Shown piece after piece: positions 24,837 to 35,146 of a stretch of 64,000 nt of DNA (the first letter of the stretch is position 1; every line of letters starts with the position of its first letter). A program made the translations under genes and the position numbers. The notes below the pieces were generated by a model. The model made no database searches and was not told where the DNA came from. It was given only the letters and a program-made list of their open reading frames with translations. This DNA is from Pipra filicauda (lineage: Eukaryota > Chordata > Aves > Passeriformes > Pipridae), in assembly GCF_003945595.2 (NCBI RefSeq), contig NW_024104622.1, positions 186,001 to 250,000 of the forward strand, given 5' to 3'.

Positions 24837-24949
24837 GTATCCGTGGGCACCAGGGGAAGGGAGATGCGTGGGGGATTGGCTGCCTGTGGTGTCTCCACTG
24901 TGATACTGCTGGAAAACACTGGCACAAGGAAGTTGCGGCCACCACGTCC

Positions 24950-25072
24950 CTGGCCAGGGTTGGACAGGGCTTTGAGCAACCTGGTCCAGTGGAAGGTGTT
25001 GCTGTTCGTGGCAGAGGGTTGGACTAGATGATCTTTTAGGTCCCTTCAAGTCCAAACCATTCTATGATTCTT
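24950..25072 (+). repeat. CR1 LINE 3' fragment
   Basis: gggctttgagcaacctggtc block, then gatgatcttttaggtccctt, then the tail with ccattctatgattc. Confidence 0.92.
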
Positions 25073-25289
25073 GATGGAAGATGTTTTTTGTTCCCTCTTC
25101 CTTCTCTTTGTACCTTAAAGCCTCACACAGAGACCCTTGTTAGACCAAGCACCGTGAGATGGGCACCTGTTTTCCCTGCTATGGAAAATTCCATGCTGTC
25201 TAAAATCCAGGAACATGAGACACCTCAAAGGCAGGTGTCCTTTGGGGTATTTCCAATGGGGAGCAGACTGGGAAAGATCTCATCCATGA

Positions 25290-25432
25290 GAGTGATTACC
25301 CACAGGAAATGTGCCTCTCCCACCTTAGATATCAGCTTTTCAGGGTGAGCTTAAAAAACCTGAACAAAATATCAGTGAGACCCTTCCCTTGCCTCCATAG
25401 TGCTTTAACTTTCCTCCCCTTTTTGTTTTGTT
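25290..25432 (+). repeat. Dispersed repeat copy A (unnamed)
   Basis: Aligns without gaps for about 140 bp with 32787-32930. Shared blocks include tgattacccacagg, ccttagatatcagctttt, atcagtgagacccttccc and ctttttgttttgtt. It is not CR1. Its family is unknown to me. Confidence 0.85.
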
Positions 25433-25594
25433 TTGGGAAAGAGAAGCACGAGGTGACTCAGTTGCTCAGATTCCAACACTGGACATTAGCAACAACCAGT
25501 GCAAAATCAGCATGAAACACTCAGGATGCTGGTAGGTGATGAACTGAGAAATCCATCACCTCTGTTTTCATGGTCCTTCTCCCACAATTTTGAT

Positions 25595-26307
25595 GGAATA
25601 GTATGTTCTGGGGAGACTGGAGGCTACGAGAAAGATGGAGAGAGACTTTTTACAAGAGCATGTAGTAAGAGGATAAGGGGGAATGGCTTTAAACTGAGAG
25701 TATGTTTAGATTGGGGGGCCTCTGGTGGTCTAGTGGTTAGAGTGCCTGACTCTCACCTCTGCGACCCGGGTTCGATTCCCGGCCCCCTGGGCAGGTGGAG
25801 CTCGTCAGCCGTGGAAGGCAATCCACCTAAGAGAAGGTCACTCTAAACAAACCTACATCCTGGGGACAAACCTACATCCTGGGGACCTCACTGCCACTGT
25901 CCAAGCTTTGCTCGGCCCCGGCAGATGAACCTCAGGACTAAAGGGTGGGCTCAGTTCAGCGCACGCTGTGTCTCACCTAAAAATCCACTGCGCAGGCTGG
26001 AAGGGTTAATGACCTTTCCCAAAAATCTTCGCTGGCGAAGACTGGCCATTATATATATATTATTTATGTTTAGATTGGATATTAGGAAGAAATTCTTCCC
26101 TGGGAGGGTGGTGAGGCCCTGGCACAGGTTGCCCAGAGAAGCTGTGGCTGCCCCATCCCTGGAAGTGTCCAAGGCCAAATTGGATGAGACTTGGAGCAGA
26201 CTGGGATAGTGGAAAATGTCCCTGCTCATGTCAGGGGGTTGGAGCAAGACAGTTTTTAAGGTCCCTTCCAACCCAGACCATTCTACTATTCTATGATTCT
26301 ATGATTA
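25595..26307 (+). repeat. CR1 LINE 3' end, interrupted by a SINE
   Basis: CR1 from the ggaggctacgagaaagatgg block to tatgtttagattgg (25714), resuming at 26065 with the duplicated tatgtttagattgg and attaggaagaaattcttcc, and ending at ttctatgattctatgatt. The 350-bp interruption is the SINE at 25715-26064. Confidence 0.95.
25715..26064 (+). mobile_element. tRNA-Glu-derived SINE with RTE-like tail, nested in CR1
   Basis: Perfect 14-bp target-site duplication TATGTTTAGATTGG flanks it (25701-25714 and 26065-26078). The 5' part is tRNA-derived, with an A box TGGTCTAGTGG at 25726-25736 and a B box GGTTCGATTCC at 25769-25779 (RNA polymerase III internal promoter). The segment between (gactctcacc) resembles the tRNA-Glu anticodon loop with CTC. 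The acceptor stem no longer pairs, so it is not a working tRNA gene. The body has a 19-bp unit twice in tandem (25847-25884). The 3' end reads ggcgaagactggccat followed by a short TA run, resembling RTE-clade LINE ends and unlike CR1 ends. Mobilisation by an avian RTE (AviRTE-type) is inferred, not shown. Confidence 0.88.
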
Positions 26308-26714
26308 TTTGGAAGATTTATGCTGTTAAATTGTGTTATTCATGTCTTCTGACCAGCAACATCAGTGTTCAAAAGCAATTCTACAGTGGTGAAACCACCA
26401 CCTGGGGTGAAAACACCATCCATGTTCTTTCCTGTATTTCCTTCTCTAGTTATCCCTTATCATGCTCAAGGCCTGGTGACAATTAGCTTGGAACACCCTT
26501 TCCTGGCACTGGGGCATCAGTCACTGTTGGCAACTGATGAAGGACTGGGAAAGTACCTGTTTTTTTGGGTTTCTTCTTTTCCTGAAACGTTATTGATTTG
26601 GCATTTGCTTTTCCGGTAAAGCTGGAAGGGATGAAATCCCTCCAGAAAGCTCAGTGCATTCTTATAACATTTGGTCTCAAGAGATTACAGTGACTAAACT
26701 TCCATAAATATCTT

Positions 26715-26795
26715 GGCCAGATTAGATTAGATTAGATTGGAGAAGATTAGATTAATATAAATTAACAGGCTAATTAGATTAGATTAATACAGGCT
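26715..26795 (+). repeat. AGATT-type simple repeat
   Basis: Imperfect repeats of attag and gattagatt with interruptions; ordinary microsatellite. Confidence 0.85.
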
Positions 26796-27335
26796 AGATT
26801 TCTAATTCCAGTGATGGTTTGAGCACTGTTGGAGCTTGTTGCCCATTCCATTTTACTCTTCCAAGTATCCGTAGCTTTGCCCCTGTGGTGTCACTGACCT
26901 ATGACAGTAATCAAGGCTACAGCTTTCCTAAAAGATTGAAAATGTTGTAGCCTTTGACAATTCAGTGAGAAAATGTGTTGAGGGACAGAAATAAGGGTAA
27001 GAAGTGAAAAAGTGATAGTGATGTTGCTTCCTTGTACCTCTCATATTTTACTCAAAAAAAAAGGATGTTTTAGCTCAAAAATCTAAAAAAAAATCAGAGT
27101 GAATTAAAACTGCATTGTGATCTATGTCAAAGACTGGAAAGTAACAGACACTTGGTGTCGATAAAAACCACGGCACAAAAATTACACGATGTTCCCCTTG
27201 CACAGTTTCGGGCTGGTTTGTTCTCGGCCTTCCCACACGTTCCGGGTGGGAAGATGCTGTGCCCTGTGGCGCTCGCTCGCTTTCCTCAGGCCCTCCCTTG
27301 GGAAAGGGAACTCACTCCTTCTGCTTCCCCCACAG

Positions 27336-27500
27336 TTCACGGCACCTGGGACGAGTGGTCTCCGTGGAGCTTGTGCTCCTCCACGTGTGGGAGAGGCTAC
27401 AGGGACCGGACCCGAACCTGCAAACCCCCCCAGTTCGGGGGCAACCCCTGCGAGGGCCCCGAGAAGCAAACCAAGTTCTGCAACATCGCGCTTTGCCCAG
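27336..27500 (+). CDS. ADGRB1: ADGRB1 exon: thrombospondin type 1 repeat 3
   Basis: A 165-nt exon, phase 1-1, between a cccacag acceptor and gtaagg from 27501. It reads [21 protein letters not shown] and then the conserved [20 protein letters not shown]; the family match is near identity. Six cysteines are in TSR spacing. CSSTCG is a complete O-fucose motif, and W-x-x-W is present for C-mannosylation. The first codon is completed by the G of the preceding exon (Val). The flanking intron is locally GC-richer than elsewhere. In mammals this repeat is one of those able to bind phosphatidylserine on apoptotic cells. Confidence 0.97.
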
Positions 27501-29127
27501 GTAAGGACAGTGACAGATTAAAAGCCTCCCCCCTCCAGCAGGTCTCCCCGGCTCTGAAAACGCCCTCGCTCAGCCCGTCCAGCTCCATAGGCGACTCCAA
27601 GGAAATACTGCCCAGCCTGCACTGTCCCCAGGAGGATCCTCTCTAAGGAAAGGGCTCACTGAAGGAGCAGCCTAAAGGGGCTTTCTGGGGCTATTCAGCT
27701 CAGATTTGTTTTGGGTTCACTTTTGCCCTCTGTAATCTCTCCCAGAGGACACATTACATGGGTTGGATCTATTTCCGAGGCCATCTTAAGCTTCTCACCT
27801 GTTCTCTCCATTGAATGGTTTAAAGTTATTTTGCCTGTGCTTATTGTTGTGCTGGAATTAATTAATAGTTCTACTTGCTTGTAATATATGTGCATTAATT
27901 CACTGTGTATGCAAGTTTAATTCACTATATATGGCAGTTTTCTCTGTAGCTGATCCTGCTTTGGGTGGTGAGATGGACTAAAACTTCTGATAGCCTTCTA
28001 TGCCAAATACTTTTAAGTACCTTTTCCCTGCCCCTAGATTTCAATTCCAGACGTCTCTCCCTGAGTTTTGCCTCAAAACACAAGAAAGAACCTCAAGGTG
28101 AAATTACTTTTACTGCCTGGAAATCCATTTGTGCTCCTGTGGCTTCCTTCCTCTGAACCAGACTGGCCCAGGGTTTACAACAGAGCACCCCTTAATTTAA
28201 CTCTGGTTGTCCTGGTGAACACGATCTGAACACGAGGGACCTCCCCAAAATTCCCTCCCTCTCCCAGGGTAATGTCAACTGACATTTTTCCAGTTTAATG
28301 AGAATCATTATGAGACATTATTATGTCCCTGGAGGAGGAGAGGGATTGTGGGAGTGATGAGAACTTTGTGAAAACATTAGTGAGAAGCCTCCTGGCATTT
28401 CCCAACGAGTTTTCGCTCCAAGTAACTATCCTTGGATTTTTTGGCCGCTGCCCAGAAGACTCTACTTGGAATGAGAACATCCCAGACACCAAATCGACTC
28501 TGTCATAAGAAAGACAAATTGAAGAAGTCAGAGCTGGCACTGCTTGGGCAACAAAGCATACCCTGAGTTAACATTGATCCATAATTAATTTAAATACAAA
28601 TAAATATGTGGAATGAAACAGCGGTGGAAAAGACAAGCAGCCCAAACTGTGAAGGCTTCAGCTCTAATTAATGCCACAAAGGCAATCAGGGGCCTGGCAG
28701 TGCCAAATGAGAGTGGCATCGGGGGAATCACTGAAGCACAACAATGGGTGTTTGTCACACCAGGCACTCACATTGCTCATTACCACCCTGCTCTGAGGAT
28801 TTATTACCACAGCTGATGAAAATGCTCTGCTGCAGGGACAACGGAGCCCTTGTTCCTCAGGAGCAGTGGAAACCACAGGCTGAGCCCCAAGTCCTTCGAA
28901 GAGGGAGAAAAGGAGGAAGACAATGCCTGCCTCTGCACAGCCAGACTCCAAGGAACACATTTCTGATAGACTCCCACCATGGTGGGAACGGTCTTGGTTG
29001 TGGCTGGGATGGAAAACCTTCAGCATCTTGGCCAAGAGGCATCTTCCCATCCAGTGCAAGAGGCTGGTGGCCACCTCTGTTCCTCCATTATTTAAAACAT
29101 CTCTGAAATTACAACCTGATTAAATTA

Positions 29128-29225
29128 GAAAAAAAAAAATGAAAGGAAGAAATAAATAAAAGGAAGAAAAAAGCAAAATGAAGAAATATATAAAAGGAAG
29201 GGAAAAAAAAGGAAATAAATAAAAT
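29128..29225 (+). repeat. A-rich low-complexity tract
   Basis: Alternating aaataaa and aggaag units without a clear period. Confidence 0.85.
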
Positions 29226-29234
29226 TACCTATTC

Positions 29235-29365
29235 AATAAGTGTTTGGACGACACCCTGAGGCACATGGTGGGATTCTTGGGGTGTCCTGTGCCGGGCCAG
29301 TTGGACTCGATGATCCTGATGGGTTCCTTTAAACTCAGCATGTGCTACAGTTCTATGATTCTATC
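29235..29365 (+). repeat. CR1 LINE 3' fragment
   Basis: Ends cttggggtgtcctgtgccgg, then ttggactcgatgatcctgat, then the ttctatgattctat tail; a CR1 subfamily different from the neighbour at 29605. Confidence 0.88.
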
Positions 29366-29604
29366 CCCCACTGAATGATCAAATTATGGGTTTAGCTCTT
29401 TTATTTTCCTACCTCCAAATGCTGGCACTTGTGGTAGCCCATTACCACTGCCACAGCAGCAGGGAGGCTGTTGGATCATTCAACCTTTTTTTTGGCAAAT
29501 GTAGTTTTTGTTGATAAATGCACTTTTTTTTGTCAATGATACTTTTAATGTGATAAATACAATCTCAGTTTTCCAACACAGGGGAATGTTAATGAGGGGC
29601 AGAC

Positions 29605-29842
29605 ATTGTCATTATTAGGAAGGAATTCTTCCCTGGGAGAGTGGGAAGGCCCTGGCACAGGTTGCCCAGAGAAGCTGTGGCTGCCCCATCCCTGGAAGTG
29701 TTCAAGACCAGGCTGGATGGAGCTCTGAGCAACCTGGGATAGCAGAAGGTGTCCCTGCCCATGGCAGGAAGTTGGAATTGGATGATCTTTAAAGGTCGCT
29801 TCCAACTCAAACCATTTTTAGATTCTACGATCAGTTCATGGA
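29605..29842 (+). repeat. CR1 LINE 3' end
   Basis: From the attaggaaggaattcttccc block through gttgcccagagaagctgtgg to ccatttttagattctacgat. Confidence 0.92.
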
Positions 29843-30982
29843 AACTTAACAGTACTAACTTCAGGCAGAAAAGCCACTCTAATTTATACCTGGTAGGACC
29901 TTCTTTGTGGAGTTTTGGATCATTTCCAGAGAAATGATCAGACACCTCAACTTGCATTTCCCCTCTTTGGGATTGATAAGCACTGGCACGATGCCTTGAA
30001 TTTGTGCACAATAAAAGCATCAATCTTGGATTGCTAAAAACGAGCACCTTTTGGAAGTACCTTTCTGCCTGCCTGATTTTTCACACCTTCTGAGCCCCTC
30101 TGAGTTAATAGTTGTTCATTTGGACGGGTTTTGACATTCTTTTTACTCAGTTTTTGCAAACAAAAAGCTGCTCAGCTGCAATGGGGATTATCCAGGGCTG
30201 ATGGAGTCCTTGCAGATCTCACAAGGGACCAGTTTGCATATATTTTTCTTGGACCGGCAAACAAAGCCAAAAAAAAAAAAAACAAACAAATGAGCTGCAA
30301 TGTGCTTTGAGCCAGAATTCAGAGTTTTCAGGGGTTCAGGTTGTATTTCTGAGTGAGACCTGGCATCTAATGGGAGCTAAACAGAGCATGATGACCGCTG
30401 CTAATGAGCAAAAATGCTGCAGGAACAGCAGAGTGGGTGATGGATCTGTCCATCTGGGACCAATTAGGGTGTAACTGCCACACCTGGGAATGCCTCAGTC
30501 CTTACCACGTTAATAAGATGTATTCCTGTTTCTCTCCAACCCCGTTCCCATCATAACCTCCCTCCTCTATTAAATTATAAGAGACACTGCTGTGTAGAGA
30601 CACATCAAACCTGTCAGTGTTAATTCAGCTGCGAGAGAAGTACATTGACCACACACACACACACTGCTCCTGGTCTCGTGTTAGAGCACACCTTTGCTCC
30701 CACATTTCCTGGTTATCAGGGTGGATTCCTATGGATAACATTGTGATTGAAGTTTTCTGCATGTGCTTTCATAAAAAAACCAGAGTATTGGGTTCTTGAG
30801 AAAGTTCTTTCCCTGTGGGCTCATCCATTGCTTTGGTGAAAAATGGGTTCCTTAAAAAAAAAAAACGCTGATTGCCCCAAATGAGAAATGTCCTGGTAAT
30901 GTACTGATTCCTTCAAAGTGCTCAGTGGAAACATGATCCATGCTTTGATGTTATGTTGGGATCAGCAATATTATTACTTTTG

Positions 30983-31070
30983 ACTTTTATGTTGGAATGT
31001 TTAACGTCAATAATTTCAACTTTTATGTTGGAACATGTAATATCGATAATTTCCACTTTTATGGTGTTCT
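30983..31070 (+). repeat. 36-bp tandem repeat, about 2.5 copies
   Basis: Copies at 30983-31018 and 31019-31054 and a partial third to 31070, each starting acttttatgttgg or acttttatggtg. The unit is a multiple of three, so the minus strand stays open and reads a repeated [12 protein letters not shown] peptide; that is a by-product, not a gene. Confidence 0.88.
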
Positions 31071-31345
31071 GTGGAGTGTGGAACATAAAAATGGGAATGT
31101 TGTGGCACTTGCATCCTGTCGGACCAAAACATTCCAGCTGGAGGCTGCAGAGGGTCCCGACAAACCACTGTTGCAAAGTTGTCTAAACTTTTTTTGGGTG
31201 ATCTTTGCCCTCTCTCTCGCTGATTCCGGTTTGTCCCTCCTTGCCTTGATCCGTTGTAGGCACAGGCTGGACCATCTTTCACATTCTTCTTTCCAGAGGG
31301 AGCGATTTTCACATTCTTTTTGTTTTCCTTCTTTGGGCCACTCAG

Positions 31346-31510
31346 TGGACGGCAACTGGAACGAGTGGTCGAGCTGGAGCTCCTGCTCCGCCTCCTGCTC
31401 CAACGGGACCCAGCAGAGGACCAGGGAGTGCAACGGACCCTCCTACGGCGGAGCCGAGTGCCAGGGACACTGGGTGGAGACCAGGGACTGCTTCCTGCGC
31501 CAGTGCCCAG
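31346..31510 (+). CDS. ADGRB1: ADGRB1 exon: thrombospondin type 1 repeat 4
   Basis: A 165-nt exon, phase 1-1. It reads [18 protein letters not shown], then [20 protein letters not shown], ending FLRQCP, all as expected for ADGRB1. Six cysteines are present. The motif after the first cysteine is CSASCS, with Ser instead of Gly at the end, so O-fucosylation is uncertain. An NGT sequon sits where human has QGR, adding a possible N-glycan inside the repeat. The donor is gttggt, with T at +3, the weakest donor among these exons. The exon is GC-rich compared with the very AT-rich intron just upstream. Confidence 0.97.
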
Positions 31511-32786
31511 GTTGGTCACCAGGGAATTTTATCTCTCCTGGGTCACCTTTCTCTTTTGTAAAGTTTTCCTTTGAGGAAGACTTGCACCATTTTCAGCAGT
31601 AATAGGGAGGTTTGGCTCACAGAAACAGACCATGGCAGCCTAAAATCCTCTCTTAAAAGAAACCTATAAGACTCAGTTTGTGAGTTTTAGAAGCCAGGCA
31701 TTCCTTGATTCAACAGTCTGGAATGATTCCAGTATGGCCAGAGTGCCCTGGGGATCAGCTCACCAAGGTGCACACAGAGGTGTCTCCACTACAGCTTTTA
31801 TGTCAACATTACATTGATGCCTTGAACTCTATATTATATAAAACTTTAATATAGCTCTTTTAGTACATTTGAGTACCTACATTTTTAGTTCTATAGTACC
31901 TTTTAACACCTCTGTATGAGATTTCCGAAAATGTTATTTAATGTTCCTTGCCGAAATTCCAACGGACAAAGATTTGAGCAAGGTGAAAAACAGCTTATCT
32001 GGAGAAAATTTACTCAGAATAAGACATAACAAGGGGCACAGCACTTGATATAACTGAGTAAAAACTACTCAGAAGCCTTGAAGCCATTCCAAGCAGGACA
32101 GAGATGATGATGAGGAGGAGGACAGGGATGAAGGGGTGGTCATTTTGTAACCACTGACTCAAATTTGGGATGTGTGTCTGAGGGTGGGACAATGGGACAG
32201 ACAGTTTTGAGGCTGGGTGTAATCAATGAGGTAATGCCTAGATATTATAATTAGATGGTATTATAAAAATTGTAAAGGCCTGTACTGTAGGTGTGTGCAA
32301 TATATTTTGTGCACCAAAGGCACCACAGTTAAAGAGCTGCTTTCTACCTTTCTGTACTCAAAATTGTCCAGAGAACTATTTCTCTGATTTTAGGCACCAA
32401 CATGATTATTCATTTTCAGTTCCCCGCATTCTTGTTACATATCCATGACATTTCCCAACACTTATTAACATATATACATATCCTTATAAGGTCTTTGGGG
32501 AGCTTCACTGGGGGTCTTTGGTGATCTTTTCTGTTTGGAGCCCCCAAAGTTCTAAGTGACTGCCTCAAGACCTTCTTGAAGACGATACACCTGGTTATAG
32601 AGTAACTGCCTCAGTTCCCTTTTTTATTTCTTTACTTTGCTTGGTTAGCCCTTTCGAATCACTTGACTCACTTATAGGTAGCTTTTATGGTACATTCTGC
32701 TGCAAAAGCTATTAGTTCTTGCTACATCTCAAAACTCTGATATCAAAACCATCACTGGCAAATGCTCCAGGAGACCCCAGAGAGGT

Positions 32787-32930
32787 GAGTGATTACCCAC
32801 AGGGAATGTGTCTGTTGTAACCTTAGATATCAGCTTTTCAGGCTGAGCTTAAAAAACCCAAACAAATTATCAGTGAGACCCTTCCCTCTCTTCCAGAGTG
32901 CTTCAGCTTTCCTCCTCTTTTTGTTTTGTT
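32787..32930 (+). repeat. Dispersed repeat copy B (unnamed)
   Basis: Second copy of the element at 25290-25432, same orientation, about 7.5 kb away on the other side of TSR3 and TSR4. Sequence downstream continues to an AATAAA near 33037 that copy A lacks. Confidence 0.85.
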
Positions 32931-33103
32931 CTTCTTCTCCCAGCCTTTCAAGGCTCCCAGTTATATTTGAAGCAAACAGGGAAGCATCTTCCATTGTATC
33001 TCAGCTTTGAACCTTATCTGTGACAAGGTCTGAAACAATAAAGCTTTAATTCATGCCTATCTAAGACTTGTCACTTTACTCATCTATCTTTGAGTTAAAA
33101 TAA

Positions 33104-33205
33104 TAATGACAGCAATAATAGTAATAATAAGGAGGATAATAATAATAATAATAATAAGAAGAAGAAGAAGAAGGGTGATGATAATAATAATAAGGACAAT
33201 AATTC
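33104..33205 (+). repeat. ATA/AAG trinucleotide microsatellite
   Basis: Runs of taa with blocks of gaa and gatgat; a compound microsatellite. Confidence 0.93.
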
Positions 33206-33408
33206 CTGCGGTCCCAGCTGCTGTAGTTGGTACCTTACATTTAGAATAATCATCTTGTCTTCATACCATGGACCTCGAGCTCCAGCAGAGAAGTTTCATG
33301 CAGGAGAAGCAATGAGAATTAAAGCAGAGACCAGAGCACACCTAACACCAGAAATCTGTGTTTCTCAGACTAGCACCACCTCTGTATAGTTGCAGGTGCA
33401 GTTTGCTC

Positions 33409-33411
<3 letters not shown>

Positions 33412-33443
<32 letters not shown>
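33412..33443 (+). repeat. Poly(T), 32 nt
   Basis: Uninterrupted T run followed by cccag; no open frame continues, so I do not read it as a splice acceptor. Confidence 0.93.
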
Positions 33444-34310
33444 CCCAGAAATCTTGGGAGAGGCCATTTTAATGGAAACACTTTGGTGAGCTGGTGTGAA
33501 AAATATTCTGACCTGTAAAGAAGGCTTGAACAACTAGAAACCTTCCAGACTGATCAGGAACTAAATTTTATTGGCGTGGTTCTCCTGTCCCTGAGTGCTC
33601 CTTTCCTGTTAGACCATGGATTTGAGAAGGACTGCACTCCTGAGATGGAGAGTCCCTTTCTCTCCTTTGTGAAAGAACAGGGACAGCCAGAAACAGCTCA
33701 GGTCTTTTATACTCTTCTCATACCTTGCTTAGGTGACAAAATACTGTTTTTTTCCACTCCACAAGCATAGAAACCTGTAGCTCTTCATCCTGGTCTACTA
33801 TTTGCTCAGGAAATCCCTGTTCTCTCTGGTACCATCATCATCTGAAGTATTTAGCACAGGTATTGAACTTTCCTACATGGTCTCTAGTGGGTTTTGGTGT
33901 TTAGGTACCTCACTCCTTCTTTGCAATTTATAGAGAATTTCAAAGACAAAAGGGGCTTCAAAAGTCTTTTTGGACAACTTTGTCCCACTGATTTCAGAGT
34001 TATCTCTCAAAGCAATGCAGGTTGTATTTTCCACTGCACAAAATATCACTAAAGAAAGCCCCAGAATTCGGTGCTGTCTCTCTTCTTTCATAATTTTCTT
34101 GTACTTCTTGGAGAAGACAGAGATCCCCCACCGTCCCAAAAGGAGTTACCAGACCCAAGATGATGCAGTAATTCACAATTGAAACCCAAAAAGAAAGCAG
34201 CAGACTTAGGCCTTGTTCTAGTTATGTCACTGAGTTGTTGTGCTGCAGCAAAAGAGAAGGTTTCCCTACCTTGCAGACTTGTTGTGAGGGCTAATTAACA
34301 TTTTTATGGT

Positions 34311-34384
34311 GCTTTGATAAATGCCATTGTTAATGTAAAAGAAGTAGCATTTTGATAAATGTCAATGTTAACGTAAAAGAAGTC
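34311..34384 (+). repeat. Tandem duplication, about 37-bp unit
   Basis: Two copies of a unit with ttgataaatg, caatgttaacgtaaaagaag-like sequence; a few mismatches between copies. Confidence 0.88.
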
Positions 34385-34981
34385 ACATTTCCACTGAATC
34401 CATAAAGATGTTGGGAGAAGATACAACTGAATGAGACAGCATCCCAAACCTCTTTCCAAGGCACATGAAACATCAGTGCAATGGAAACAGCTGGAGGGAG
34501 GTTTATTTGATGTTTCTTCATGGTTTTTTGCCCAAGGGCTCTGCTGGTCTCTCTAAATCCCTGAGCCAGACCTTCTCTGGGAAGGTCTATTTTCACACAT
34601 CCATTGTACATCCCAACTGAGCTCCAGCTGTGGGCTTTGCTTGGCAGATGTGGTTGAATCCCTGCCCACCTGGAGAGTGTTCATGAGCCCAGCCCCAAAT
34701 GTGAGCCGGAGGAGAGAGATAGGGCTGTTTTTCCAGGGAATGAGGACACTGAGGAGGAACACAAAAACACCCTTTGAAAGGGCTGATGCAATGGGAAAGG
34801 ACACACTTTGTTTTAATGTCTGTTGAGAATCAGAGATCCAAGGCAGGAGACCTCCCTTTCCACCAAGCCATGCCCTACTCACCCTACATTCCACTGCTCA
34901 CCTTGAGACCTCTCATCCTTTGGTTACATATTATGTTTGGGACTAAACAGGCTGTTTCTCTCCTGTTTTTTTTGTCTCCAG

Positions 34982-35146
34982 TGGATGGGAAGTGGCAGGC
35001 CTGGGGAGTGTGGGGCAGCTGCACCGCCACGTGTGGGGGTGGAACTCAGAGACGTGACCGTGTGTGCTACGGACCCTTCTTCGGTGGAGAGACTTGCCAG
35101 GGTCCCAAGGAGGAGTATAAGCAGTGCAATGACAGAAAGTGTCCTG
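34982..35146 (+). CDS. ADGRB1: ADGRB1 exon: thrombospondin type 1 repeat 5
   Basis: A 165-nt exon, phase 1-1, after a strong polypyrimidine tract and ccag acceptor; donor gtaggt from 35147. It reads [20 protein letters not shown], then [19 protein letters not shown] and DRKCP. Six cysteines are present, and CTATCG is a complete O-fucose motif. This is the last TSR before the hormone-receptor motif. Five TSRs are the count in mammalian ADGRB1; ADGRB2 and ADGRB3 have four. The WQAWGVW ladder keeps the Trp residues used for C-mannosylation. The incoming G from TSR4 supplies the first base of Val. Confidence 0.97.

Larger units (their letters stand above)
24837..27335 (+). other. ADGRB1: Intron between TSR2 and TSR3
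   Basis: Contains a CR1 3' fragment (24950-25072), copy A of a dispersed repeat (25290-25432), a CR1 split by a tRNA-derived SINE (25595-26307) and an AGATT-type simple repeat near 26715. The remaining 26800-27335 stretch shows no feature until the polypyrimidine tract and cacag acceptor of TSR3. Confidence 0.75.
27501..31345 (+). other. ADGRB1: Intron between TSR3 and TSR4
   Basis: Contains an A-rich low-complexity tract (29128-29225), CR1 pieces at 29235 and 29605, a short CA run near 30649, and a 36-bp tandem repeat (30983-31070). From 27600 to 29120 I see no repeat or exon, only AT-rich single-copy-looking DNA. Confidence 0.7.
31511..34981 (+). other. ADGRB1: Intron between TSR4 and TSR5
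   Basis: AT-rich and free of recognisable CR1. It holds a minus-strand hydrophobic open stretch (32010-32192), copy B of the dispersed repeat (32787-32930), a trinucleotide-type microsatellite (33104-33205), a 32-nt T run (33412-33443) and a short tandem repeat (34311-34384). A caataaagctttaa sequence at about 33037 could be a polyadenylation signal of an LTR or other retroelement, but no boundaries are clear. Confidence 0.65.

Noticed and set aside
24531..25055. Long minus-strand open frame over TSR2
   Set aside because: Mirror of the GC-rich TSR2 exon; the + strand gives an exact ADGRB1 match.
25715..25790. A working tRNA-Glu gene
   Set aside because: A and B boxes are intact, but the acceptor stem does not pair, the body continues for 270 bp and it is flanked by a target-site duplication, so it is the head of a SINE.
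27290..27335. Alternative acceptor (ttcctcag) that would extend TSR3 by 46 nt
   Set aside because: 46 nt breaks the reading frame; the acceptor at 27335 gives the exact family sequence.
31016..31519. Long minus-strand open frame, Arg- and Ser-rich, over TSR4
   Set aside because: Antisense shadow of the TSR4 exon and of the 36-bp repeat.
33412..33450. T run followed by cccag as a splice acceptor
   Set aside because: No open frame in the right phase with a donor follows, and no family sequence is missing at this point.
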